From positions 1 to 6,196 of the forward strand of contig CAIODK010000219.1 of NCBI GenBank assembly GCA_903856995.1: 6,196 bases of DNA, in the 5' to 3' direction. Below, one piece after another: positions 1-6,196 of the stretch. Every line of letters begins with the position of its first letter. Positions within the stretch are counted from its first letter, which is position 1. The notes beneath the pieces were generated by a model. It was not told the DNA's origin. It ran no database searches and worked only from the letters and a program-made list of their open reading frames with translations. A program made the position numbers and the translations under genes. The stretch is from an uncultured Burkholderiales bacterium. GTDB taxonomy: Bacteria > Pseudomonadota > Gammaproteobacteria > Burkholderiales > Burkholderiaceae_C.

Positions 1-1234
1 CCAACAGCGCCGCCGCATAAGCACCCACACCAAAGTAAGCGGCATGACCAAACGAATGCATGCCCGCAGGCCCCATGATGAAGTGCAAACTGGCGGCGAA
101 CAAAGCAGCAACAGCCAAGTCGATAGCCAGCACCAAGGTGTAGGGCGAGTCCGCCGTCAACAAAGGCAGTGCCAGCAATGCAGCAATCACGCATAGCCAA
201 AGGCGTTGGGTGGTCGGGCTTCCCAAAGTCCAGGGTGCTTCGGGTTCGCTGACCGCACGGGTCACGCCTTGCGGTTTGCCCAGCAAGCCCCAAGGCCGAA
301 CCATCAGCACCACAGCCATTACCAAAAATTCAGCCACAAGAGTGAGTTTAGAAAACGCAAACGACACGCCCAGCACATCCACCGTGCCAATTGCAATGCA
401 CAGCGCTTTGATTTCAGCAATCAATAACGCGGCTACAAATGCCCCCGGAATCGAGCCCATGCCACCGACCACCACCACCACAAACGCATCGCCAATGGTG
501 GCCATGTCCAGCCCCAAGTGCGCGGGCTCACGCGGCAGTTGCAGGGCACCGCCCAAGCCGGCCAAGGCGCAGCCCAGAGCAAACACCGCGGTAAACAAAT
601 GGCGGGGGTTAATGCCAAGCGCTCCCAGCATCTCGCGGTCTTGCGTGGCGGCGCGCACCAACACGCCAAAGCGTGTGCGTTGCAAGCACCACCACAACAC
701 GGCCAACACCAGCGGCCCCATGCAAATCAAGAACAAGTCATACGTAGGAAAGCGGCGGCCCAAGATATCTACCGCGCCGCTCAGGCCCGGTGCGCGTGGC
801 CCCAGCAAATCTTCAGCGCCCCACAGCCACAAGGTGGCGTCTTGCATGATGAGCACCAAGGCAAAGGTGGCGAGCAACTGAAACAACTCGGGTGCTTTGT
901 AAATGCGGCGCAGCACCAGCACCTCGACCAGCGCGCCCAGTGCGCCGGTGAGCAACGCGGCGAAGAACAAAAGCAAAAAGTAAGCAATGGTTTGACTGGC
1001 GCTTTCAGCCCCAAAGTTGCCCAACACCACGCTCAAAGTAGCTGACATAACGGGCGCAGCATTTGATACCAGCGAATACGCCACATACACCCCCAGCATG
1101 AAGAACGAGCCGTGTGCAAAGTTGACGATGCGTGTCACCCCAAAGATGAGCGACAAACCCGCCGCCACCAAAAACAAAGACGATGCAGCGGCCAACCCGT
1201 TGAGGGCTTGTACGAGGTAGCTGGCGAAGTCCAT
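1..1234 (-). CDS. Fused LivH-LivM branched-chain amino acid-type ABC transporter permease, partial (C-terminus beyond left edge)
   Basis: Inner-membrane permease of a Liv-type (HAAT family) ABC importer. The frame opens at ATG 1234 and stays open for 411 codons to the window edge. Residues 1-319 form a whole LivH-like domain: an N-terminal GLSLIFGVTRIVNFAHG segment (about 27-43), a cytoplasmic stretch ending in RTRFGVLVRAATQDREM (the coupling region with the ATPase, by family knowledge), GGMGSIPGAF, and the usual LivH ending RPWGLLG at 313-319. Instead of a stop there is a linker of about 24 residues. A new hydrophobic segment starts near 344 and the LivM signature PAGMHSFGHAAYFGVGAY follows near 391-408, so both permease subunits appear to be fused. 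No clear Shine-Dalgarno sequence precedes the ATG, but no in-frame alternative start lies upstream. The substrate is not readable from sequence; branched-chain amino acids, amides or urea are all possible. The ATPase genes should lie further left. Confidence 0.88.
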   Translation of the reverse strand, partial: MDFASYLVQALNGLAAASSLFLVAAGLSLIFGVTRIVNFAHGSFFMLGVYVAYSLVSNAAPVMSATLSVVLGNFGAESASQTIAYFLLLFFAALLTGALGALVEVLVLRRIYKAPELFQLLATFALVLIMQDATLWLWGAEDLLGPRAPGLSGAVDILGRRFPTYDLFLICMGPLVLAVLWWCLQRTRFGVLVRAATQDREMLGALGINPRHLFTAVFALGCALAGLGGALQLPREPAHLGLDMATIGDAFVVVVVGGMGSIPGAFVAALLIAEIKALCIAIGTVDVLGVSFAFSKLTLVAEFLVMAVVLMVRPWGLLGKPQGVTRAVSEPEAPWTLGSPTTQRLWLCVIAALLALPLLTADSPYTLVLAIDLAVAALFAASLHFIMGPAGMHSFGHAAYFGVGAYAAALL

Positions 1235-1253
1235 AAAGAGGTGTGAAGGCTTG

Positions 1254-1283
1254 AAATTAAAACGCCCGCAAGTCGCGGGCGTT
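1254..1283 (-). terminator. Intrinsic terminator after the substrate-binding protein gene
   Basis: A perfect 9-bp GC-rich stem (aacgcccgc at 1261-1269 with gcgggcgtt at 1275-1283) encloses a 5-nt loop. On the minus strand it is followed by TTTTAATTT. It sits in the 59-nt gap between the binding-protein stop and the permease ATG. The likely role is partial termination, giving more binding protein than permease, which is common in such operons. It could also protect the upstream mRNA from 3' decay. Confidence 0.85.
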
Positions 1284-1293
1284 GTGTTGGGGC

Positions 1294-2499
1294 TTAGTTG
1301 CTCGGTCTGAGTTTTTTCACAACGTCATCGCTGGGTTGCACGCTGGCCCCGTCGATGTAGCGGTAGTCTACCAACACGCCCTTGCCGTTGTCGTTTTTGG
1401 TGCGACCCAAGAACGCGCCCATGGTGGACTGGTTGTCTTGCTTGCGGAACATCACTTTGCCGTAGGGCGTGCTAAAGCTCAGGCCGCTGAAGGCGGTGAC
1501 GAGTTTCTCGCTGTCGGTGCTCTTGGCCTTGGTGATGCCTGCGGCCAAGGCCTGAATCATGCTGTAGCCCACGACCGAACCCAGGCGCGGGTGGTCGTTG
1601 TACTTGCGGTGGTAGGCCAAGAAGAAGGCTTTGTGCTCGGGTGTTTGCACGCCGTACCAAGGGTAGCCCGTGACGATCCAGCCATTGGGCGTTTCGTCTT
1701 TGAGCGGCTCTAAGTATTCGGGCTCACCGGTGAGCAAGCTCACGACTTCACGGCCTTGGAACAAGCCACGCGTGTTGCCTTCGCGTACAAACTTGGTGAG
1801 GTCGGTGGCGAACAAGACGTTGAAGATGGCATCTGGCTTGGCATCCGCCAAGGCTTGGGTGACGGAGCCGGCGTCAATTTTACCGAGCGCGGGGGCTTGC
1901 TCTGCCACAAACGCCACATCGGGCTGTGCGGCTTTGAGCAATTGCTTGAACGTGGCAGCGGCCGATTGGCCGTATTCGTAGTTGGGGTACACCACGGCCC
2001 AGCGTCTTTTCTTGAGCTTGGCCGCTTCGGGCACGAGCATGGCGACTTGCATGTAGGTGCTTGCGCGCAGGCGGTAGGTGTAGCGGTTGCCGTTTTGCCA
2101 CACCATTTTGTCGGTCAGCGGTTCACCCGCAAGGAAGAACACCTTGCGTTGCTTGGCAAAGTCGCCCAGCGCCAAACCAATGTGCGAGAGAAATGCGCCA
2201 GAGAGCACATCGACCTTTTCGCGGCTCAGCAGTTCTTCAGCGGCGCGTACGGCGTCGCCAGGCGAGGCGTTGTCGTCACGCGTGATGAGTTGCAGTTGCT
2301 TGCCGTTCACGCCACCCGCAGCGTTGATTTCTTCCACCGCTAGCTCCATGCCTTTTTTGTAGGGATCGAGGAACGCCGGTTGGGCTTTGTAGCTGTTGAT
2401 CTCGCCAATCTTGATGACGTTTTGGGCAAAGGCGGGCAAGGCTGCCAAGCTCAGGGCGAGGGCTGTGGCTCGCAGGGTGGATGTAAAGACGGAGTTCAC
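1294..2499 (-). CDS. Periplasmic substrate-binding protein of a branched-chain amino acid-type ABC transporter
   Basis: Type I periplasmic binding protein of the LivJ/LivK (Peripla_BP_6) family, 401 residues. It captures a small solute and delivers it to the permease encoded just downstream. A Sec signal peptide is clear: Arg10, a hydrophobic run 11-21, then PAFA and predicted cleavage before Gln26. The mature protein begins with VIKIGEIN and continues with PYKKGMELAVEEINAAGGVNGK, the hallmark start of this fold, followed by ITRDDNASPGDAVRAAEELL and a hinge-like VVYPNYEYGQSAAATFK region. Start choice: GTG at 2499 has AAAGG 8 nt upstream and gives a standard signal peptide. A TTG at 2520 is also in frame and would add seven residues, but it has a poorer ribosome site; a TAG lies two codons above it. 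The family call is firm, but the ligand (branched-chain amino acid, amide, urea or aromatic acid) cannot be told. The gene has its own terminator on both sides. Confidence 0.93.
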   Translation of the reverse strand: MNSVFTSTLRATALALSLAALPAFAQNVIKIGEINSYKAQPAFLDPYKKGMELAVEEINAAGGVNGKQLQLITRDDNASPGDAVRAAEELLSREKVDVLSGAFLSHIGLALGDFAKQRKVFFLAGEPLTDKMVWQNGNRYTYRLRASTYMQVAMLVPEAAKLKKRRWAVVYPNYEYGQSAAATFKQLLKAAQPDVAFVAEQAPALGKIDAGSVTQALADAKPDAIFNVLFATDLTKFVREGNTRGLFQGREVVSLLTGEPEYLEPLKDETPNGWIVTGYPWYGVQTPEHKAFFLAYHRKYNDHPRLGSVVGYSMIQALAAGITKAKSTDSEKLVTAFSGLSFSTPYGKVMFRKQDNQSTMGAFLGRTKNDNGKGVLVDYRYIDGASVQPSDDVVKKLRPSN

Positions 2500-2507
2500 G
2501 GGATAGA

Positions 2508-2512
2508 CCTTT
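2508..2512 (-). promoter_or_regulatory. Ribosome binding site deciding the GTG start of the binding protein
   Basis: AAAGG on the minus strand lies 8 nt before GTG 2499-2497. It falls inside the reading frame if the upstream TTG (2520) were used, and so argues for the GTG start. Confidence 0.6.
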
Positions 2513-2616
2513 GAAAACAAGCGCTAGCCTTGATGGGTAACGCCGGAAGATGAGCAGTTTGAATTCTCTTGCAAACCCAGAGGGCGCTTGCATACGAGGT
2601 GTTAAAGCCCCAAAGT

Positions 2617-2642
2617 AAAAAGTCCCGCAGGGCGAGACTTTT
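2617..2642 (-). terminator. Intrinsic terminator of pckG
   Basis: Arms aaaagtc (2618-2624) and gactttt (2636-2642) pair over 7 bp. After one C/A mismatch an inner CGC/GCG pairing closes a 3-nt loop. Read on the minus strand the structure ends in CTTTTTAC, giving a T-run, and it starts 38 nt past the pckG stop codon. The remaining stretch 2513-2616 before the binding-protein gene should hold that gene's promoter, but I see no convincing -35/-10 pair there. Confidence 0.75.
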
Positions 2643-2680
2643 CACATTTAAGGCAAGGGTTCAGGTTGCTTTACGCCGAA

Positions 2681-4519
2681 TTAGGCTTCCAAACGTGCAG
2701 CCAAAGCAGCCTTCGTAGACGTCATCTCAGCAGGCAAGTGGTAAGCCAACTGGGTGAACAACTCTTCGTGCAACTTCAACTCAGCCACCCAAGCCGCTTT
2801 GTCGATGCTGGTGACGGTGTTGAATTGGGCGGCCGTGAAGTTCAAGCCCGTCCAGTTGAGTTCTTCATACGTGGGGCTCACGCCGAACACGTTTTCTTTG
2901 CCTTTGGCTTGACCTTCGATGCGGTCAATCATCCACTTCAAGACGCGCATGTTTTCGCCATAGCCAGGCCATACAAACTTGCCGTCGTCGCCTTTGCGGA
3001 ACCAGTTGACGCAGTAGATCGCGGGCACTTTGGCAGGGCCGGCTTGGAGCTTGTCGCCCATGTCGAGCCAGTGCTGGAAGTAGTCGCTCATGTTGTAGCC
3101 CATGAACGGCAACATGGCGAATGGGTCGCGGCGTACCACGCCTTGTTGGCCAGCGGCGGCAGCGGTGGTCTCAGAGCCCATGGTCGCAGCCATGTAGACG
3201 CCTTCGGTCCAGTTGCGTGCTTCAGTAACCAAAGGCACAGTCGTGGAGCGACGGCCACCGAAGATGAACGCGTCAATGGCCACGCCATCAGCGTCGTCCC
3301 ATTGGTGGTCCAACGCGGGGTTGTTGGTTGCCGCCACGGTGAAGCGGGCGTTGGGGTGAGCGGCTTTGGCGCCGGTTTCTTTGGCGATGGCCGGTGTCCA
3401 GTCCTTGCCTTGCCAGTCGATCAAATGGTCGGGCAATGAGCCGGTGTCTTTTTCCATACCTTCCCACCACACGTCGCCGTCATCGGTCAGCGCGACGTTG
3501 GTGTAGATCACGTCCTTGTCCAAGCTGGCCATGCAGTTGGGGTTGGTGTGAAAGTTGGTGCCCGGTGCGACGCCGAAGTAGCCCGCTTCTGGGTTGATGG
3601 CGTACAACTTGCCGTCTGAGTGCGGTTTGATCCAAGCGATGTCGTCACCGATGGTGGTTACTTTCCAGCCGTCAAAGCCTTCGGGTGGCACGAGCATGGA
3701 GAAGTTGGTTTTGCCACAGGCGCTTGGGAAAGCCGCCGCCACGTGATATTTTTTGCCCTGAGGGTTGGTCACGCCCAAGATGAGCATGTGTTCAGCCAAC
3801 CAGCCTTGGTCGCGGCCCATGTTGGAGGCGATGCGCAAGGCAAAGCACTTTTTGCCTAGCAAAGCGTTGCCGCCGTAGCCGGAACCATAAGACCAGATTT
3901 CACGAGTCTCAGGGAAGTGCACGATGTATTTGGTTTTGCTGCAAGGCCATGTCACGTCGGCTTGGCCGGCGGCCAAAGGTGCGCCCACGCTATGCACGCA
4001 AGGCACGAAGGGACCGTCGGTACCGATCACGTCGTACACGGCTTTGCCCATGCGCGTCATGATTTTTTGGTTCACAGCGACGTACGCGCTGTCCGACAGT
4101 TCGATGCCGACGTGTGCAATGTGTGAGCCCATCGGGCCCATGCTGAACGGCACCACATACATGGTGCGGCCTTTCATGCAGCCGTCGAACAAAGGGTTCA
4201 GGGTGGTGCGCATTTCTGCGGGGGCCATCCAGTTGTTGGTGGGGCCTGCGTTCTCTTTCTTTTCAGAACAGATGTAGGTGCGGTCTTCGACGCGAGCCAC
4301 GTCTGATGGGTCAGAGCAGGCCAAGAAAGAGTTGGGGCGCTTGACGGGGTTGAGCTTCTTGAAGGTGCCGGCGTCGACCAGTTGTTGGCAGAGGCGGTTG
4401 TATTCCTCATCGCTGCCGTCACACCAGTAGACGGTGTCTGGTTTGCACAAGGCGGCCATTTCGCCGACCCAAGCAACCAGCTTGGGGTTTTTTACATATG
4501 CGGGTGCATGGATGTTCAT
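2681..4519 (-). CDS. pckG: Phosphoenolpyruvate carboxykinase (GTP)
   Basis: Cytosolic GTP-dependent PEP carboxykinase (EC 4.1.1.32), which converts oxaloacetate and GTP to PEP, CO2 and GDP: the entry step of gluconeogenesis from TCA-cycle carbon. At 612 residues it has full family length. Visible landmarks: substrate-site region around RTYICSEKKENAGPTNNW (80-97); GRTMYVVPFSMGPMGS (117-132); YGSGYGGNALLGKKCFALR (211-229), holding the metal-ligand lysine; LAEHMLILG with the metal-ligand His244; the P-loop FPSACGKTN (264-272) with the family's reactive Cys268; GDDIAW (291-296) with the metal-ligand Asp; GGRRSTTVPLV (421-431); and the guanine-pocket region NWFRKGDDGKFVWPGYGEN (505-523). These match the GTP enzyme, not the ATP-dependent PckA type. 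ATG 4519 has AGGAG (4526-4530) 6 nt upstream. Upstream lies a large leader hairpin and downstream a terminator, so the gene is probably monocistronic. No damage is seen. Confidence 0.98.
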   Translation of the reverse strand: MNIHAPAYVKNPKLVAWVGEMAALCKPDTVYWCDGSDEEYNRLCQQLVDAGTFKKLNPVKRPNSFLACSDPSDVARVEDRTYICSEKKENAGPTNNWMAPAEMRTTLNPLFDGCMKGRTMYVVPFSMGPMGSHIAHVGIELSDSAYVAVNQKIMTRMGKAVYDVIGTDGPFVPCVHSVGAPLAAGQADVTWPCSKTKYIVHFPETREIWSYGSGYGGNALLGKKCFALRIASNMGRDQGWLAEHMLILGVTNPQGKKYHVAAAFPSACGKTNFSMLVPPEGFDGWKVTTIGDDIAWIKPHSDGKLYAINPEAGYFGVAPGTNFHTNPNCMASLDKDVIYTNVALTDDGDVWWEGMEKDTGSLPDHLIDWQGKDWTPAIAKETGAKAAHPNARFTVAATNNPALDHQWDDADGVAIDAFIFGGRRSTTVPLVTEARNWTEGVYMAATMGSETTAAAAGQQGVVRRDPFAMLPFMGYNMSDYFQHWLDMGDKLQAGPAKVPAIYCVNWFRKGDDGKFVWPGYGENMRVLKWMIDRIEGQAKGKENVFGVSPTYEELNWTGLNFTAAQFNTVTSIDKAAWVAELKLHEELFTQLAYHLPAEMTSTKAALAARLEA

Positions 4520-4535
4520 GGAAAGCTCCTAAGTC

Positions 4536-4589
4536 AAAAAATTGAGGTCAGAGCCCAGCCAGCATGTTTGCGAGGCTCTGACCTCAATT
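4536..4589 (-). promoter_or_regulatory. Long perfect inverted repeat with T-run in the pckG leader (attenuator-like or REPIN-like)
   Basis: Arms at 4540-4555 (aattgaggtcagagcc) and 4574-4589 (ggctctgacctcaatt) are perfect 16-bp inverted repeats around an 18-nt loop. On the minus strand the stem runs directly into a T-run (4541-4536), and the pckG Shine-Dalgarno AGGAG begins 5 nt later. It therefore has the form of an intrinsic terminator, placed between any upstream promoter and pckG. No T-run follows on the plus strand. A pckG promoter is expected between about 4600 and 4690; the only hint is a TAAAAT -10-like hexamer (4620-4625, minus) without a good -35. A small accgt/acggt repeat (4599-4614) lies beside it. 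The alternative reading is a dispersed palindromic repeat that happened to insert here. Confidence 0.6.
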
Positions 4590-4690
4590 CATTTCCGCAC
4601 CGTTTGAGGACGGTCGATCATTTTAAGAATCGAACCCCTTACATAAGCTTTCACGGGCGATTTAAAAACATTAAACGAATCATAAAGTAT

Positions 4691-4720
4691 AAAAAAAGCG
4701 CCAGAAGAGGCGCTTTTTTA
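4691..4720 (-). terminator. Intrinsic terminator of the small membrane-protein gene
   Basis: An 11-bp stem (aaaaaagcgcc at 4692-4702 with ggcgctttttt at 4709-4719) encloses the loop agaaga. On the minus strand GGCGC is followed by seven T. It lies about 40 nt past the stop codon of the 45-codon gene. It is symmetrical and could act in both directions, but no plus-strand gene runs into it. It separates that gene from the pckG leader. Confidence 0.88.
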
Positions 4721-4758
4721 AAAGTCAGTGACCGCGCATGGCTGGTCATCACGAGGCT

Positions 4759-4896
4759 TTAGGCCATGGTCATGGCAATGAACACCATCAAGAACATCAG
4801 CACAGCGCCGGCGATGGGGAGCACGATGGGCATCATAGGAACGATGGCTTCAACGACGTCTTGTTCGGCCGCGTGCGTGTGGTTGTCATGTGACAT
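4759..4896 (-). CDS. Small single-pass membrane protein of unknown function (45 aa)
   Basis: ATG 4896 to TAA 4759 encodes 45 residues. I do not recognise the family. The N-terminus (SHDNHTHAAEQDVVEA) is polar, with three His and several acidic residues. Residues 18-45 are almost entirely hydrophobic and Met- and Pro-rich (six or more Met, a MMPIVLPIAG stretch, then AVLMFLMVFIAM), which predicts one transmembrane helix ending at the C-terminus. Support for a real gene: a frame of sensible membrane-protein composition, a purine-rich AGAAGAGA upstream of the ATG as a weak ribosome site, a candidate promoter at 4932-4960, and a strong intrinsic terminator right after the stop. It sits in the recQ-pckG gap and has a separate unit from both. 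The polar His-rich tail might bind metal, but that is speculation. A role as a helper subunit of a larger membrane complex is equally possible. Confidence 0.72.
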   Translation of the reverse strand: MSHDNHTHAAEQDVVEAIVPMMPIVLPIAGAVLMFLMVFIAMTMA

Positions 4897-4931
4897 GTGG
4901 GATCTCTTCTAAATAAATATAAGCTTCCTAA

Positions 4932-4960
4932 ATTCTAGGGGAATTGGGAAGCCGTGTCGC
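4932..4960 (-). promoter_or_regulatory. Candidate sigma70 promoter for the small membrane-protein gene
   Basis: On the minus strand GCGACA (4960-4955; 4 of 6 to TTGACA) is separated by 17 nt from TAGAAT (4937-4932; 5 of 6 to TATAAT). Transcription would start near 4925, about 30 nt before the ATG. The AT-rich leader (TTATATTTATTT) contains a second -10-like hexamer, so the exact start is uncertain. The region also holds overlapping short inverted repeats (4948-4972) without a T-run. Confidence 0.4.
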
Positions 4961-4995
4961 GGCTGGGGCTTCAGGGTAAACCCGTTATTCGGGCA

Positions 4996-6196
4996 TTAAG
5001 CCGGATGTGCCACCACGCGCAGCACCTCGTCCCCGTAGGCCTCGAGTTTTTTCACACCAATGCCGGCGATGCCTTGCAGGGCCTCGAGGTCATGTGGCTC
5101 GGCCTGCGCAATGGCGGCCAGCGTGGCATCGTGGAAGATGACGTAGGCGGGCAAGTTGTGGGACTTGGCCACCTCTGCGCGCCACGCCTTGAGCGCGTCA
5201 TAGCGCTGTTGTGCGGCGGCATCGAGCGCAATCGGTGCGGGCTTGGCTGCCCCGTTGGCGCCGCGTTTGCCCTTGCGGTCAGCGGGGGTGGACACGGAGG
5301 CGCGCAGGCGAACGGTCACTTCGCCCTTGAGCACGGCGCGTGAGGCGTCGGTCAAATACAGGGTGTTGAAGGCTTGCGCATCCACGCCCAGTGCGCCGAC
5401 GGCGATCAGCTGGCGCAGCACGCCGCGCAGTTGCAGCTCGCTGAAGTGCGCGCCAATGGCAAAGGTGCTGAGCTTGTCGTGGCCGTATTGCGTGACCTTC
5501 TCGGTGGTTTTGCCACGCAAGATGTCCATCACATGACCGGCTCCAAACGACATGCCGCTTTGTTGCTTCACGCGGTAGATGGTGGACAGCAGCATGCGGG
5601 CGGCTTCCGTGCCGTCCCAAATTTCTGGGGGCTGCAGGCAGTTGTCGCAATTCCCGCAAGTCAGGCGAACTTGCCCGTCCTCTGCGGATTTGTAGGTTTC
5701 ATCAAAGTAGCCCAGCAGGCGCACGCGGCGGCAGTCGGTGGCTTCGGCCAAGGCCAGCAGCGCGTCGAGTTTGCCACGCATGGCTTGTTTGAAGTCTTCG
5801 CCCGCGGGGCTTTCGTCGATCATGCGGCGCTGGTTCACCACGTCGTTCAGGCCATAGGCCATCCAGGCGTGTGCGGCTTGGCCGTCGCGGCCACCCCGGC
5901 CGGTTTCTTGGTAGTAGCCTTCGATGTTTTTGGGCATGTCCAAATGGGCCACAAAGCGCACATCGGGTTTGTCGATGCCCATGCCAAACGCGATGGTGGC
6001 GACCATCACCAAACCTTCTTCGCGCAAGAAGCGGTTCTGGTGTTTTTGGCGAATAGCGCCATCCAGCCCAGCGTGGTACGGCAGCGCAGCAATGCCGGCG
6101 TCGCACAAAAGTTTGGCGACCTCTTCAACGCGTTTGCGCGATTGGCAATAGACGATGCCGCTGTCTTGCCAGTCTGGGCCCGTGTGTTCGCGTTGG
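4996..6196 (-). CDS. recQ: ATP-dependent DNA helicase RecQ, partial (N-terminus beyond right edge)
   Basis: 3'-5' superfamily 2 DNA helicase acting in recombination and repair. The last 399 residues are visible; family members are usually about 600, so Walker A and DEAH motifs are off the right edge. In order (numbering the visible part): motif IV region SGIVYCQSRKRVEEVA (12-27); PYHAGLD; motif V VATIAFGMGIDKPDVRFVAH (about 65-84); motif VI YYQETGRGGRDG (94-105), with the arginine finger; the zinc-binding cysteines at 155, 180, 183 and 186 (TDCRRV ... CGNCDNC); the winged-helix RQC domain about 195-300 (STIYRVKQQSGMSFGAGHVMDILRG, YGHDKLSTF); a Lys/Gly/Ala-rich linker; and a C-terminal HRDC domain about 328-397 (LPAYVIFHDATLAAIA, LQGIAGIGVKKLEAYGDEVL). 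All three modules of bacterial RecQ are intact here. The frame is open through 6196, so a start inside the window is not proposed. No strong terminator follows the TAA; only a 4-bp CCCG/CGGG hairpin with TTTA (4981-4993) is seen. Confidence 0.96.
   Translation of the reverse strand, partial: QREHTGPDWQDSGIVYCQSRKRVEEVAKLLCDAGIAALPYHAGLDGAIRQKHQNRFLREEGLVMVATIAFGMGIDKPDVRFVAHLDMPKNIEGYYQETGRGGRDGQAAHAWMAYGLNDVVNQRRMIDESPAGEDFKQAMRGKLDALLALAEATDCRRVRLLGYFDETYKSAEDGQVRLTCGNCDNCLQPPEIWDGTEAARMLLSTIYRVKQQSGMSFGAGHVMDILRGKTTEKVTQYGHDKLSTFAIGAHFSELQLRGVLRQLIAVGALGVDAQAFNTLYLTDASRAVLKGEVTVRLRASVSTPADRKGKRGANGAAKPAPIALDAAAQQRYDALKAWRAEVAKSHNLPAYVIFHDATLAAIAQAEPHDLEALQGIAGIGVKKLEAYGDEVLRVVAHPA

Noticed and set aside
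210..1045. Two overlapping plus-strand open frames (about 223 and 175 codons) near the left edge
   Set aside because: Both are antisense to the continuous minus-strand permease frame. They are rich in Ala, Gln, Lys, Pro and Thr without domain features, which fits antisense shadows of a Leu/Val-rich membrane protein.
1756..2343. A 195-codon plus-strand open frame opposite the binding-protein gene
   Set aside because: It is antisense to a gene with signal peptide and clear family motifs. No ribosome site or recognisable domain was seen.
2666..3439. A 257-codon plus-strand open frame opposite pckG
   Set aside because: It lies wholly antisense to the strongly supported PEP carboxykinase frame, has low-complexity His/Val/Gly composition typical of reverse-strand shadows in GC-rich genes, and matches no family I know.
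4382..4762. A plus-strand open frame running from within pckG across the intergenic gap
   Set aside because: It would read through the leader hairpin and the intrinsic terminator. It has no ribosome site or coding character in the intergenic part.
4948..4972. GAAGCC/GGCTTC and AGCCG/CGGCT inverted repeats after recQ as a recQ terminator
   Set aside because: The two pairings compete with each other, the stems are only 5-6 bp, and no T-run follows on the minus strand. The region also overlaps the better-supported candidate promoter of the small gene.

Overview
The window looks like part of a betaproteobacterial chromosome, probably Burkholderiales and perhaps Comamonadaceae or a freshwater relative. 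This is inferred from moderately high GC, the codon use, and the resemblance of the proteins (GTP-type PEP carboxykinase, Liv-type amino-acid uptake genes, RecQ with a KxDKPDVRF-like helicase core) to proteins of that group. No rRNA, tRNA, CRISPR array, transposase or phage gene was seen. Every supported gene lies on the minus strand, so the window reads from right to left. The long plus-strand open frames are antisense shadows of these genes.

Reading in the direction of transcription: (1) 6196-4996 is the C-terminal two thirds of the ATP-dependent DNA helicase RecQ, cut by the right edge. (2) 4896-4759 is a 45-residue single-pass membrane microprotein. It has a plausible sigma70 promoter upstream (4932-4960) and a textbook intrinsic terminator downstream (4691-4720), so it looks like its own short transcription unit. 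(3) 4519-2681 is pckG, the GTP-dependent phosphoenolpyruvate carboxykinase. Its leader contains a perfect 16-bp inverted repeat followed by a T-run just before the Shine-Dalgarno sequence. It ends at an intrinsic terminator (2617-2642). (4) 2499-1294 is a periplasmic branched-chain-amino-acid-type substrate-binding protein. It is followed by a strong hairpin terminator (1254-1283). (5) 1234 to beyond the left edge is a permease in which a complete LivH-like half runs in frame into a LivM-like half, so both membrane subunits appear to be one polypeptide.

Genes 4 and 5 form one ABC uptake system. The binding protein captures the ligand in the periplasm and the fused permease carries it across the inner membrane. 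The two ATPase genes (LivG/LivF type) are not in the window and would be expected past the left edge. The terminator between 4 and 5 would favour more binding protein than permease, if both are read from one promoter. pckG makes PEP from oxaloacetate for gluconeogenesis; a functional tie to amino-acid uptake is possible but not shown. The gene content is mostly ordinary housekeeping. The parts most worth a second look are the pckG leader hairpin, the unannotated-size membrane microprotein and the LivH-LivM fusion.
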